From contig CAVSCJ010000007.1 of assembly GCA_963726435.1 (NCBI GenBank), forward strand, positions 62,001-126,000: a stretch of 64,000 bases of DNA, in the 5' to 3' direction. This document shows positions 24,691 through 33,835 of this stretch, piece by piece (positions within the stretch are counted from its first letter, which is position 1; the number at the start of each line of letters is the position of its first letter). Source of the DNA: PALSA-660 sp963726435 (GTDB taxonomy: Bacteria > Actinomycetota > Coriobacteriia > Anaerosomatales > PALSA-660). Both the position numbers and the translations under genes were made by a program. Under the pieces are notes generated by a model, which made no database searches, was not told where the DNA came from, and worked only from the letters and a program-made list of their open reading frames with translations.

Positions 24691-26307
24691 CTACGAGCCG
24701 CCGTTGGGGTCGGGACCGGCCGCCAGCACCTCGGCCGATACATCGGCGGCGTAGCGTTCGAAGTTGTCCCCGAACATCCGGGCGAGCTTTCGGGCCAGGT
24801 CGTCATAGGCGGCCCCGTCGGACCACGTCGCGCGTGGGTCGAGCACGTCCGATGGCACCGAGCGGCATGCCTTGGGAACCAGCACCTTGAAGATCGGGTG
24901 CGGCGCGAACTCCGACGAGGCGAGCGACCCGTCCAGCGCAGATGCGATCAGTTTGCGGGTCAGTTCGATGCTCATGCGCTTGCCCGTGCCGTAGGGCCCG
25001 CCGGTCCAGCCGGTGTTCACGAGCCAACAGTCAGTCTCGTGACGGCCGAGCCGGTCCGCGAGCATGCTCGCGTAGCGCGACGCGTGCAGAGGCATGAAGG
25101 GGGCGCCGAAGCACGCGGAGAAGGTAGGTCGCGGCTCGTCGATGCCGACCTCCGTGCCCGCGATCCTGCTCGTGAAGCCGGACAGGAAGTGGTGGCTGGC
25201 CATCTCCGGCGTCAGCTTGGCGATGGGAGGAAGCACGCCGAAGGCGTCGCATGCGAGGAAGAAGACGTTGCGCGGATGGTCTCCCACGCCTCCCAGGACA
25301 GCTCCGGGGATGTGGTCGATCGGGTACGTCGCGCGCGTGTTCTCGGTCAGGAAGTCGGAGTCCCAGTCGATCGCCCTGGTCTGCGGGTCCACGACGACGT
25401 TCTCGAGGATCGAGCCGAACTTGATGGCGTCATAGATCTGTGGCTCGGACTCGTGTGACAGGTGGATCGTCTTCGCGTAGCAGCCGCCCTCGAAGTTGAA
25501 GATGCTGTGATCGCTCCAGCCGTGCTCGTCGTCGCCTATGAGACGACGCGACGGGTCGGCCGAAAGGGTCGTCTTGCCGGTCCCGGACAGGCCGAAGAAG
25601 AGCGCGACGTCCCCGGAGTCGCCCATGTTGGCCGAGCAGTGCATGGGAAGCACGCCGCGCTGCGGCAGCAGGTAGTTCATGACCGAGAAGATGGCCTTCT
25701 TCATCTCCCCGCCGTACATGCTGCCGAGGATGAGCACGAGCTTGCGGGTGAAGCTGATGCCCACGAACACCGACGTCCTTGTGCCGTCGAAGTCGGCGCT
25801 GGCGCGCAGCGGGCCGCAGTTGATCACCGTGAAGGCCGGCTCGAAGTCCTCGAGCTCGATCTGGGTCGGACGGACGAACAGCGTGTTGGCGAAGAGTGCA
25901 TGCCAGCTGGCGTCGGCCACCACGCGGATGGGCAGGCGATAGGTGCGCTCCGCGCCCGCGAAGCCGTCGAACACGTAGAGGTCGCGGTCGTGCAGGTAGC
26001 CGCGCGCCTTGTCGAGCAGTCGGTCGAAGAGCGCGGGCTGGCAGGGCCGGTTGAAGTCTCCCCAGTGCACGTGTTCGGCGGCGGGGCCCTCCTCCACGAT
26101 CACCCGGTCTTCGGGCGAGCGGCCGGACGGTTCGCCGGTCTTGACGACCAGCGCCCCGTTCGCGGCGAGGATGCCCTCTCCGCGCGCGAGCGAGCGCGCG
26201 ACAAGCTCGGCCGGCGGCAGGTTCCGGTGGACGGTCCCGTTGCAGGCGAGCCCGAGTTCGGACAGCTGCCCGCGAACCAAGTCTGCGCCGAACGGTGCGG
26301 TGGTCAT
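24691..26307 (-). CDS. pckA: Phosphoenolpyruvate carboxykinase (ATP)
   Basis: 538 residues. The ATP loop GLSGTGKTTLSADPSRRLIGDDEHGW, the metal site LPMHCSANMG and TENTRATYPIDHIPGA are diagnostic of the ATP-type enzyme, which converts oxaloacetate to phosphoenolpyruvate at the start of gluconeogenesis. The ATG at 26307 has GGAGGAG upstream. In the shorter frame beyond it I see no conserved sequence. Confidence 0.95.
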   Translation of the reverse strand: MTTAPFGADLVRGQLSELGLACNGTVHRNLPPAELVARSLARGEGILAANGALVVKTGEPSGRSPEDRVIVEEGPAAEHVHWGDFNRPCQPALFDRLLDKARGYLHDRDLYVFDGFAGAERTYRLPIRVVADASWHALFANTLFVRPTQIELEDFEPAFTVINCGPLRASADFDGTRTSVFVGISFTRKLVLILGSMYGGEMKKAIFSVMNYLLPQRGVLPMHCSANMGDSGDVALFFGLSGTGKTTLSADPSRRLIGDDEHGWSDHSIFNFEGGCYAKTIHLSHESEPQIYDAIKFGSILENVVVDPQTRAIDWDSDFLTENTRATYPIDHIPGAVLGGVGDHPRNVFFLACDAFGVLPPIAKLTPEMASHHFLSGFTSRIAGTEVGIDEPRPTFSACFGAPFMPLHASRYASMLADRLGRHETDCWLVNTGWTGGPYGTGKRMSIELTRKLIASALDGSLASSEFAPHPIFKVLVPKACRSVPSDVLDPRATWSDGAAYDDLARKLARMFGDNFERYAADVSAEVLAAGPDPNGGS

Positions 26308-26370
26308 ACGGCCTCCTCCAGTCCCCGCCACGCGTGTGGGCAGTACCGTACCAGAACCGGCACGGATCCT

Positions 26371-26556
26371 CGAATGGAGGACGCCGCCCATCGGCGCGAT
26401 CGTCAACACAGCGCCCGTTGCCGGAACATGGAGCCGGTCGGACGGCTCGGTCTCCCCGCCGAGATCGCCGACGCTGTCGTATACCTGTGCTCGGACCAGG
26501 CGTCATTCGTCTCGGGCGTTCCGTTCCCCGTAGACGGCGCGTTCGTGGCGCAGTAG
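26371..26556 (+). pseudogene. Remnant of a short-chain dehydrogenase
   Basis: Two fragments remain. GAIVNTAPVAG, in one frame, matches the SDR beta-4/Ser motif (usual GSIVNTASVAG). Directly after it, in another frame, GRLGLPAEIADAVVYLCSDQASFVSG and PVDGAFVAQ match the SDR C-terminus. The central ~100 residues, including the YxxxK, are missing. It looks like a deletion remnant between pckA and cspA. Confidence 0.6.
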
Positions 26557-26564
26557 CCATCTCT

Positions 26565-26602
26565 CTCCGGCGCGGCCACGCGTCTGCGCGGCCGCGCCGG
26601 AG
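26565..26602 (+). terminator. Hairpin after the SDR remnant
   Basis: A 13-bp GC-rich stem (26565-26577 with 26590-26602) with a 12-nt loop and no T-run. It may end transcription of the former SDR gene. Confidence 0.55.
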
Positions 26603-26645
26603 ATGTCGGCCGAGGCTGCTCCAGGAGCCGCTGCGGCACGTAACG

Positions 26646-26768
26646 TGCTATACTGCGCCAACGCGAGCCAAAGGGGCTCGGGATTGCGACGTGACAAGCC
26701 GCATTCAAGCGGACCAGTCACGTCGTTTTGTTTGCCCCGATCGGGGCGAGAAGAGGATGGATAGTTCA
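26646..26768 (+). promoter_or_regulatory. Extended -10 promoter and structured leader of csp
   Basis: TGCTATACT (26646-26654) is an extended -10 element. The leader that follows contains a 9-bp stem CGACGTGAC (26687-26695) with GTCACGTCG (26717-26725) and a nested CCGC/GCGG. TTTTGTTTG comes straight after, the look of an intrinsic terminator inside the leader. A weaker stem pairs GAGCC with GGCTC at about 26665-26680. Cold-shock mRNAs have long structured leaders. Confidence 0.6.
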
Positions 26769-26972
26769 ATGGCAGAAGGCAAAGTCAAGTGGTTCAACCC
26801 TGACAAGGGCTACGGCTTCATCGAGCGCGAGGGTGGCGACGATCTGTTCGTCCACTTCTCCGAGATCCAGTCTGAGGGTTTCAAGACCCTTGACGAGGGT
26901 CAGGCCGTCTCCTTCACGGAGGCCACCGGACAGAACGGCAAGCAGCAGGCGACGCAGGTGCGGCCGATCTAG
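26769..26972 (+). CDS. Cold-shock domain protein
   Basis: 67 residues: EGKVKWFNPDKGYGFIEREGGDDLFVHFSEIQSEGFKTLDEGQAVSF is a full cold-shock domain with RNP-1 (KGYGFI) and RNP-2 (LFVHF). It is a single-stranded nucleic-acid chaperone. The ATG at 26769 gives the usual length, and an ATG at 26757 would add four residues. The name could be cspA-like. Confidence 0.9.
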   Translation: MAEGKVKWFNPDKGYGFIEREGGDDLFVHFSEIQSEGFKTLDEGQAVSFTEATGQNGKQQATQVRPI

Positions 26973-26997
26973 ATCGCACCGCTTCATGTGCTGACGC

Positions 26998-27031
26998 GAC
27001 CGGGCGACCCCTATTCGGGGGTCGCCCGGTC
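26998..27031 (+). terminator. Intrinsic terminator of csp
   Basis: A perfect 14-bp stem (26998-27011 with 27018-27031) and a 6-nt loop, followed by a weak T-rich stretch. It lies 26 bases after the csp stop. Confidence 0.75.
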
Positions 27032-27085
27032 AGTCGTTTCGGGCATATGCCGCGCATAGTCGGTCGTCGTTGAGCAGGAGGGCGC

Positions 27086-27547
27086 GTGGACGCCTTGGAG
27101 TCGAAGATACCCCCTCCGATCGTCGCGCTGCTCGTCGCCGCGTCTATGAAAGTCGTGGCCTTCGTCACGCCGGTTGTGACGCTCCCTGGTACGGAGCGTC
27201 TGGGGATGGCGGCGATACTGGCGTCGGTCGGACTCCTGATCGAAGTCGTGGCCGCGTCGACGCTTGTTCTCGCCGGAACGACGGTGGACCCGATCCACCC
27301 GGGCCACTCCAAGGCGCTGGTCGTCTCGGGGCCCTACCGGTTCACGCGCAACCCGATCTACGTCGGCGACTTCCTGATCCTGCTCGGATGGGCCGCGTAC
27401 CTGGCGAGCCCGTTCGCCCTCGCCCTGACCGCTCTCTTCGTCTTCTACATCGATCGTTTCCAGATACGCCCCGAGGAGCGCGCGCTTTCTGCGCGGTTCG
27501 GCGAGACGTACGGGGGGTACAGGCGGCGAGTCCGAAGGTGGCTGTGA
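27086..27547 (+). CDS. Isoprenylcysteine-methyltransferase-family protein
   Basis: 153 residues from a GTG. A membrane-embedded N-terminal region is followed by LVVSGPYRFTRNPIYVGDFLILLG and FQIRPEERALSARFGETYGGYRRRVRRWL, the SAM-binding ICMT/PEMT-like signature (R-N-P-x-Y, E-E-x-x-L). It probably methylates a lipid or small hydrophobic molecule. The function is not assigned. Confidence 0.8.
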   Translation: MDALESKIPPPIVALLVAASMKVVAFVTPVVTLPGTERLGMAAILASVGLLIEVVAASTLVLAGTTVDPIHPGHSKALVVSGPYRFTRNPIYVGDFLILLGWAAYLASPFALALTALFVFYIDRFQIRPEERALSARFGETYGGYRRRVRRWL

Positions 27548-27583
27548 CACCGGCCGGCGGCGATCTGTTCGAGAAGCAGCACG

Positions 27584-28228
27584 CTATCGCGCGTGCGGAC
27601 GCATCCGCGAGAAGCGATCCCTCATCGGGCCCGACAGCTTGAACAGGTGGCCCTCGCGCGCTATCCCCAGTTGCGTCGTCCAGATGATGGCTCCCAGGAC
27701 GGTCATGAAGAGCGCGAATTCCCATTCGGGGCGCGCCAGGAGCACTTCGGCGACCAGAACCGGCACGGCGAAGGTGCCCACGACGCTCGCGCTCCGCGTC
27801 AAGATGAGAACCACTCCCGCGAGCACCAGGATCCCCGCGACTCCGCCGGCCGTAAGCTGGTTCTTCGCGATCGCCTCGCCCATGCCCCAGACGAGCATCC
27901 CGGTTGAGGCTGCCATGCCCTGACCTCCCCGGAACCGGAAGAACACGGGGTACAGGTGCCCGATGAAGGCGGCGAAACCGGCTGTGTAGATCCATCCGGT
28001 CGGAAGGCCCAGCCTGTAGGCGAGGTACATCGACAAGAGGCCGACCGACGCGTCGTAGACGCCGGTGAGGATCCCTGGGACCATGCCCAGCTCTCTCAGG
28101 GCGTTGGTGGCCCCGGGGTTCCCCGTCCCGAGGGCGCGTATGTCGAGGCCCCGCCGGCGCGCGAACAGGTCGGCCGGCAGTACGGAGCCTGCCAGGTAGG
28201 CGATGACGAGCGCGATCGCGATCCTCAA
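27584..28228 (-). CDS. plsY: Glycerol-3-phosphate acyltransferase PlsY
   Basis: 214 residues from a TTG. GTGNPGATNALRELG and GHLYPVFFRFRGGQGMA are the PlsY motifs, with transmembrane helices before and after. It transfers an acyl group from acyl-phosphate to glycerol-3-phosphate. An upstream frame extends 57 codons without conserved sequence, so the TTG is preferred. The gene diverges from dus. Confidence 0.8.
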   Translation of the reverse strand: MRIAIALVIAYLAGSVLPADLFARRRGLDIRALGTGNPGATNALRELGMVPGILTGVYDASVGLLSMYLAYRLGLPTGWIYTAGFAAFIGHLYPVFFRFRGGQGMAASTGMLVWGMGEAIAKNQLTAGGVAGILVLAGVVLILTRSASVVGTFAVPVLVAEVLLARPEWEFALFMTVLGAIIWTTQLGIAREGHLFKLSGPMRDRFSRMRPHAR

Positions 28229-28389
28229 TTGAGTCTCCAGTGCGCCGCGGAAACCAGCCCTCGGGGGCTCAGAGGTCTCCCGGGAGGCTGTCTTGTGGCA
28301 TATCCCCGCTTTCTCGAGGCCGCTACCTCGCTGAAGCGCGCGGGGGCGCCACGGGTCCGACCGTCTCGCGGTTCGTCTAACATCGTGGC

Positions 28390-29406
28390 ATGGGTTCACC
28401 GACGGACGATATCCGCGAGCTCCTCGCGGCGGGCAACGTGGTGCTCGGCCCCATGGCCGGCGTCACGGAGGCGCCGTTCCGGGCCATCTGCAAGAGGATG
28501 GGCGCGGGGCTGACCTTCACGGAGATGGTCAGCGCCAAGGGGCTTCACTACAACCCTGAAGGGGAGGTCTCGAAGGCGCTGCTCACCTTCGCGCCCGAGG
28601 AGACGCCTTGTGCCGTCCAGATCTTCGGTGCCGATCCCGGGATCATGGCTGACCAGGCGCACAGGATCGTCGAGAGCTACGCGCCCGACGTCGCCTGCAT
28701 CGACATCAACATGGGCTGCCCGGTGGCGAAGGTAGTCGCCAAGGGGGAGGGCTGCGCCCTCATGCGCACTCCCTTACTGGCCGCCGAGATCGTGCGGCGG
28801 GTGGCGGGGAAGTGCGGAGTGCCGGTGACGGTGAAGTTCCGCCGCGGATGGAGCGCAGCCGAGGCCAATGCGGTCGAGTTCGCGAAGGTCCTGGAAGATG
28901 CGGGCGCTGCAGCGCTGACGGTGCACGGACGCACCCGCGACCAGTTCTATCGCGGCAAGGCCGACTGGGAGACGGTCGCCGAGGTGAAGGCGGCCGTCTC
29001 GGTCCCGGTCATAGGGAGCGGCGACGTGTTCTCGGCCGACGACGTCGCGGACATGTTCGAGCGTTGCGGCGTCGACGCGGTGATGGTGGCGCGCGGAGCG
29101 CAGGGCCACCCGTGGATCTTCCGCGAGGCGCGGGCGCTGCTGGACCGAGGCGAGAGGATCGCGCCGCCCACGGCACTCGAGCGGATCGACATGGCTCGCG
29201 AGCACTCTGCAGCGCTCGTGGCCTTCGGGGGGGAGCATGCGTTCACCCGCATGCGCAAGCATGTCTCCTGGTACGTCACCGGGATGCCGGGGGCGACGCA
29301 CGTCCGCCGCCTCGCTAACGAGGCAACCAGCTACCGAGCGCTCGATGATCTGCTCGCCGCGTACCGTGCTCGCCTGGAGCGCGAAGGCGAGCCGACCGAC
29401 CGGTAG
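28390..29406 (+). CDS. dus: tRNA-dihydrouridine synthase
   Basis: 338 residues. VLGPMAGVTEAPFRAICKRMG at the N-terminus, CIDINMGCPVAKVVAKGEGC with the catalytic Cys, and ALTVHGRTRDQFYRGKADW are the Dus motifs. The enzyme reduces uridines in tRNA with FMN and NADPH. VMVARGAQGHPWIFRE ends the barrel. Confidence 0.95.
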   Translation: MGSPTDDIRELLAAGNVVLGPMAGVTEAPFRAICKRMGAGLTFTEMVSAKGLHYNPEGEVSKALLTFAPEETPCAVQIFGADPGIMADQAHRIVESYAPDVACIDINMGCPVAKVVAKGEGCALMRTPLLAAEIVRRVAGKCGVPVTVKFRRGWSAAEANAVEFAKVLEDAGAAALTVHGRTRDQFYRGKADWETVAEVKAAVSVPVIGSGDVFSADDVADMFERCGVDAVMVARGAQGHPWIFREARALLDRGERIAPPTALERIDMAREHSAALVAFGGEHAFTRMRKHVSWYVTGMPGATHVRRLANEATSYRALDDLLAAYRARLEREGEPTDR

Positions 29407-29508
29407 AGTCTTGCTGCCCGAGCCGGTGCTCTACAATGCGAATCCTGGACCGGCAAGGCAACGCCTCGAGACGACCAGAGCGATCCAAGGGAGCGACGAG
29501 ACACACCC

Positions 29509-30600
29509 ATGGCCAAGCACATCGTGACTCTCATCCCAGGAGACGGCACCGGCCCCGAGCTCACGAGCGCCATGCAGCGCGTGGTCGAGGCCACAGGAGT
29601 CGACATCGAGTGGGAGATCCGGGGGGCCGGCGCCGGCGCCGTGGAGATGTATGGGACGCCGCTGCCCGAGCAGGTGCTCGAGTCGATACGCCGAAACAAG
29701 GTCGCGATCAAGGGTCCGATCACCACGCCTGTCGGCTCGGGATTCCGCTCTGTCAACGTCGCCATCCGCCGGGAACTCGATCTCTACGCGTGCGTGCGCC
29801 CCGCCTTCTCCATCAGGGGCAGCGGCGCCCGCTACGACGACATCGATCTCGTGATCATCCGCGAGAACACCGAGGACCTCTACGCCGGCGTCGAGTTCGA
29901 GCAGGGGAGCGAGGCCGCGGCCGACCTGATCGCGTTCGCGATCGCGCGCGGGGCCGGCACCATGAAGCCGGACTCCGGCATCTCCCTGAAGCCGATCTCG
30001 ATATCGGCGACGCAGCGCATCGTGCGCTACGCGTTCGACTACGCCATCGCCAACGGGCGCAAGAAGGTCACAGCGGTGCACAAGGCCAACATCCTGAAGT
30101 ACTCCGACGGTCTGTTCCTCAGGGTCGCCCGCGAGGTCGCAGCGGAGTATGCCGACAGTGGGATCGAGTTCGAGGACTGCATCGTGGACGCTACGTGCAT
30201 GCAGCTCGTGCTGCACCCGGAGTGGTGGGACGTGCTCGTCTTGCCCAACCTGTACGGCGATATCATCTCCGACCTCGCGGCCGGGCTCATCGGCGGGCTG
30301 GGGATAGCGCCCGGCGCCAACATCGGGGCCGAGTGCGCCGTGTTCGAGCCGACGCACGGGTCGGCGCCCAAGTACGCAGGCAAGGACGTGGCCAATCCCA
30401 CGGCCGAGATCCTGTCGGCGACGCTGATGCTGAGGCACCTGGGCGAGGTCGAGGCGGCCGACCGCATCCTCGCGGCCGTGCGTAGCGTGATCGGGGCGGG
30501 GGAGAGTGTCACCTACGACATCAAGCGCTCGATCACCGGCAGCACGGCCGGCTCCGTGGGCACGCAGGCCTACGCGGACGCGCTGATCGCCGCGTTCTAG
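29509..30600 (+). CDS. Isocitrate/isopropylmalate-type dehydrogenase
   Basis: 363 residues. IPGDGTGPELTSAMQRVVEATG is the N-terminus, FRSVNVAIRRELDLYACVRP and NTEDLYAGVE follow, and GDIISDLAAGLIGGLGIAPGANIG and FEPTHGSAPKYAGKD are metal- and substrate-binding segments. The Ser-Val-Asn loop and length suggest an NAD-dependent isocitrate dehydrogenase or a homoisocitrate-type enzyme. It is not LeuB, which is at 43386. The TAG overlaps the opposite gene's stop by four bases. Confidence 0.85.
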   Translation: MAKHIVTLIPGDGTGPELTSAMQRVVEATGVDIEWEIRGAGAGAVEMYGTPLPEQVLESIRRNKVAIKGPITTPVGSGFRSVNVAIRRELDLYACVRPAFSIRGSGARYDDIDLVIIRENTEDLYAGVEFEQGSEAAADLIAFAIARGAGTMKPDSGISLKPISISATQRIVRYAFDYAIANGRKKVTAVHKANILKYSDGLFLRVAREVAAEYADSGIEFEDCIVDATCMQLVLHPEWWDVLVLPNLYGDIISDLAAGLIGGLGIAPGANIGAECAVFEPTHGSAPKYAGKDVANPTAEILSATLMLRHLGEVEAADRILAAVRSVIGAGESVTYDIKRSITGSTAGSVGTQAYADALIAAF

Positions 30601-31505
30601 GCCTCCAGCGCGTCGGGCTCGCGTGAGATCGTGATCGATTCGACCCGGTCCCCGCCGGCCTTCTTGGCTTGGTACATGGCGACGTCGGCGAGCTGAAGCA
30701 TCTCTTCGACGGAGCGGGGCGCGGAGACGAAGGTCACCGCGCCGAAAGAGGCCTTGACGTCGGGACCGTAGCCGGACGTCACCTCCTGCAGGGTCCCCCT
30801 CACGTGCTCGAGGGCGACGGCGGCAGCTGCGGCGTCGGCCTCAGGGAGCAGTATCGCGAACTCGTCGCCGCCGACGCGCGCGACGGTGTCGATGCCGCGC
30901 AGACGCCACCTGATCGCCTGCCCGACGTCGTGGATGAGCCGATCGCCCGCGGCGTGCCCGAGCGTGTCGTTGACGGACTTGAAGTGATCGAGGTCGAGCA
31001 ACGCCAGTGTGAGCGTGCGGCCATAGCGACGCGCGCGCTCCAGCTCGGCAACCGCGAGTTCCCTGAAGCTCCGCGCGTTCGCTACTCCCGATAGCGCGTC
31101 CGTGCGAGCAAGGTCGCGCTCGGTGTCGAGCGCCCGGCGCAGGCGCGTAACGGTTTCCACGACCACCAGCGACAGCGTGATGATGGTCATCGTGTTCCAG
31201 GACATGACCATGCTGTCGGCGGCTGCGCTGAGCACGGGCGCCTCGCCTGCGAAACTCGCCACACCTGCAACGCAAGACCATATCCACCCAGGCACCCGCC
31301 CGAAGAACCAGGACATGATGGCCACCGGGCCAAGGTAGAGGGCGACGAGCGACAGTTCGGCACCGGTGGCACGGTCGAGCCAGGCGATACCCGCGGTCGC
31401 CGCGATCACCGCCAGCACGATCCACGCGGGATGTGCCTCCAGTGCTTCGAAGAACGGCTGGAGGCGATCGTCGATGTTGCGGTCGAAGGCGAATTGCTGC
31501 GGCAC
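30597..31505 (-). CDS. Membrane diguanylate cyclase (GGDEF)
   Basis: 302 residues from a GTG. Four hydrophobic helices lie in residues 28-118, followed by a GGDEF domain. The catalytic motif VGGDEFAIL is at 211-219 and an RxxD inhibitory site (RGID, 203-206) sits five residues before it. LARTDALSGVANARSFREL is the domain entry. It makes cyclic di-GMP and should be product-inhibited. Confidence 0.9.
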   Translation of the reverse strand: MPQQFAFDRNIDDRLQPFFEALEAHPAWIVLAVIAATAGIAWLDRATGAELSLVALYLGPVAIMSWFFGRVPGWIWSCVAGVASFAGEAPVLSAAADSMVMSWNTMTIITLSLVVVETVTRLRRALDTERDLARTDALSGVANARSFRELAVAELERARRYGRTLTLALLDLDHFKSVNDTLGHAAGDRLIHDVGQAIRWRLRGIDTVARVGGDEFAILLPEADAAAAAVALEHVRGTLQEVTSGYGPDVKASFGAVTFVSAPRSVEEMLQLADVAMYQAKKAGGDRVESITISREPDALEA

Positions 31506-31600
31506 GTGGATCCCGTCCTACCGTCGCATCCGGAGGTCTTCACGGGTTGGTGGCAGTGTAGGGCACGCGGCCCTCCATCGGAATACGGGGCAGTCGGCGG

Positions 31601-31630
31601 TTGTGCCGCGGCGAGGGGCTCGGCTATACT
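31601..31630 (+). promoter_or_regulatory. Promoter of the ilv-leu operon
   Basis: TTGTGC (31601-31606) and TATACT (31625-31630) are 18 bases apart. The T-box leader starts a few bases downstream. Confidence 0.55.
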
Positions 31631-31636
31631 CTCGAC

Positions 31637-32000
31637 CCAATCGAACATGGCATCAGGCTTCGAAGGGGAGTAGTAGAGGCCAATCCCAGCAGCAGAGAGC
31701 CGGGGACAGTGGGAACCCGGTGCGGGACGCTTCGAATCTGGCCCCTGAGCCATCCGGAAGAACGGGACTGTCTCGACATAAGGCGGACGACCTCCGCCCG
31801 GGACGGCGACAAGTACGCCGGATCGGTGTGGCACCGTTACCAGCCGCACGAGTGGGCGCTTCGCGATCCCATCTCCCCGTCCGTACTCGGCCGGGGCGGA
31901 TTCGACGCGCCAATCGGGGTGGTACCGCGGGAGGCAGGCACTCTCGTCCCTGGCCGGGGACGGAGTCTGTTCTATTCCGCGGTTCTTTGTTTCCGCGGCG
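31637..32000 (+). ncRNA. T-box riboswitch of the ilv operon
   Basis: GGTGGTACCGCGG within 31916-31930 is the universally conserved T-box sequence that pairs with uncharged tRNA acceptor ends. Upstream, GCAGAGAGCCGGGGAC (about 31690) and the GAATCTGGCCCCTGAG segment (31734-31749) look like stem I with its specifier. ATC (31736-31738) would be isoleucine, and CTG is an alternative. Downstream, a stem CGTCCC/GGGACG (31945-31962) and CCGCGG repeats could form the terminator/antiterminator pair. Low charging should allow transcription into ilvD. Confidence 0.85.
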
Positions 32001-32106
32001 GCTCACCCGCCGGCCGGACCCCGAAGCTCACCCAAGCTTCAACTCACCTCGTGCGGTGGCGACGTCCAGTCACACCCTGACGCCCCGGAAGGCGAGGGGT
32101 AGTGGG

Positions 32107-33771
32107 ATGGAACTGCGCAGCGACCGCATGAAGACCGGGCCGTCACAGGCCCCCCATCGCAGCCTGCTCAAGGCCGACGGACTCACTGACGAGGAGATCT
32201 CGCGGCCGCTCGTAGCCGTCGTCAACTCGGCCAACGAGATCATCCCGGGCCACCTGGGCCTCCGCAACGTGGCCGACGCCGTCAAGGCGGGCATCCGCAT
32301 GGCCGGGGGCACGCCGTTGGAGTTCTCCACGATCGGCATCTGCGACGGCATCGCGATGAACCACGACGGCATGCACTACTCGCTCGCCAGCCGCGAAGTC
32401 ATCGCGGACTCCGTCGAGCTCATGGTTCAGGCGCACGCCTTCGACGCCATGGTTCTCATCCCGAACTGCGACAAGGTCGTACCGGGCATGCTCATGGCCG
32501 CGGTGCGGCTCGACATCCCGGCCATAGTCATCTCCGGCGGCCCCATGCTGGCCGGGACCTTCGGCGGCAAGGACGTCGACCTCGACACGGTGTTCACCGC
32601 GGTCGGCAAGCACGCCGCGGGGCAGATGACCGACGAGCAGCTCTGCGAGCTGGAGAACGACGCGTGTCCGACCTGCGGCTCGTGCGCCGGACTCTTCACG
32701 GCGAACTCCATGAACTGCCTCACCGAGGCGATCGGGATGGCGCTCCCGGGCAACGGGACCATCCCCGCGGTCTACTCCGAGCGCCTCCGGCTCGCCAAGC
32801 ACGCGGGCATGAAGATCATGGAGCTACTGCAGCGCGGCATCACCCCCAGGCAGGTCATGACCCCCGCGGCGATGCGCAATGCGATGGCGCTCGACATGGC
32901 CTTCGGCGGCTCGTCGAACACCGTGCTGCATCTCACCGCCATCGCCCACGAAGCGGGAGCTGACATCTCGCTCGACGACTGGGCTGCGGTGAGCGAGCGA
33001 ACCCCCAACCTGGTGCGCATCTCTCCCGCGAGCGAGCATCACATGCAGGACCTCCACGCGGCGGGCGGCGTCCCAGCGATCATGGCCGAGCTGGCCGAGG
33101 TCGGGCTTGTGGACGGCGCTGTGATGACAGTGACCGGCGAGTCGATGGCGGCCACTCTGGCCAGGGCTCGAGTCCGCGACGCTTCCGTCATCCGCCCGGT
33201 CGACTCTCCGTACGCCGCAGTAGGCGGCCTGCGCGTCATGCGCGGCAATCTCGCTCCCGACGGCGCGGTGGTCAAGCAGTCGGCCGTCTCTGCCGAGATG
33301 CGGCAGCACACCGGCCCCGCGCGAGTCTTCGAGTGTGAAGAGGACGCTGTGGCCGCGATCCTCGGCGGGCGCATCGCAGCGGGCGACGTCATCGTCATCC
33401 GCTACGAGGGGCCGCGCGGCGGACCCGGCATGCGCGAGATGCTGACGCCCACGAGCGCGATCTCCGGGATGGGGCTCTCCACCAGCGTCGCCCTGATCAC
33501 CGACGGCAGGTTCTCCGGGGCTACCAAGGGTCCCGCCATCGGGCACGTCTCGCCCGAGGCGGCCGTCGGCGGTCCGATCGGGCTCGTGCAGGAGGGCGAC
33601 GCGATCGCCCTCGACATCGACGCGGGGACGCTCACGCTTCGGGTCGACGATGCCGAGCTGACCGCTCGGCGCGCGTCGTGGTCCGCGCCTGAACCGCGCG
33701 CGAAGTCCGGCTACCTGGCGCGCTACGCGGCGCAGGTCTCGAGCGCCGACAAGGGGGCGATCCTCGCATGA
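32107..33771 (+). CDS. ilvD: Dihydroxy-acid dehydratase
   Basis: 554 residues. NCDKVVPGMLMAAVRLDIP, CPTCGSCAGLFTANSMNCL (Fe-S cysteines) and TDGRFSGATKGPAIGHVSPEA are the IlvD hallmarks. It dehydrates dihydroxyacids to 2-oxoacids for Val, Ile and Leu. First gene after the T-box leader. ATG at 32107 with AGGGGTAGTGGG upstream. Confidence 0.97.
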   Translation: MELRSDRMKTGPSQAPHRSLLKADGLTDEEISRPLVAVVNSANEIIPGHLGLRNVADAVKAGIRMAGGTPLEFSTIGICDGIAMNHDGMHYSLASREVIADSVELMVQAHAFDAMVLIPNCDKVVPGMLMAAVRLDIPAIVISGGPMLAGTFGGKDVDLDTVFTAVGKHAAGQMTDEQLCELENDACPTCGSCAGLFTANSMNCLTEAIGMALPGNGTIPAVYSERLRLAKHAGMKIMELLQRGITPRQVMTPAAMRNAMALDMAFGGSSNTVLHLTAIAHEAGADISLDDWAAVSERTPNLVRISPASEHHMQDLHAAGGVPAIMAELAEVGLVDGAVMTVTGESMAATLARARVRDASVIRPVDSPYAAVGGLRVMRGNLAPDGAVVKQSAVSAEMRQHTGPARVFECEEDAVAAILGGRIAAGDVIVIRYEGPRGGPGMREMLTPTSAISGMGLSTSVALITDGRFSGATKGPAIGHVSPEAAVGGPIGLVQEGDAIALDIDAGTLTLRVDDAELTARRASWSAPEPRAKSGYLARYAAQVSSADKGAILA

Positions 33772-33835
33772 GTCCTTTGCTCGCGCACGAACCCGCGCGC
33801 ACTTGCGCGCACGAGAGGAGCTGGGAGGTGACGGC

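Noticed and set aside
23511..24890. Long plus-strand frame opposite the lipoprotein gene
   Set aside because: No conserved motif; the minus-strand gene has a clear signal peptide and lipobox.
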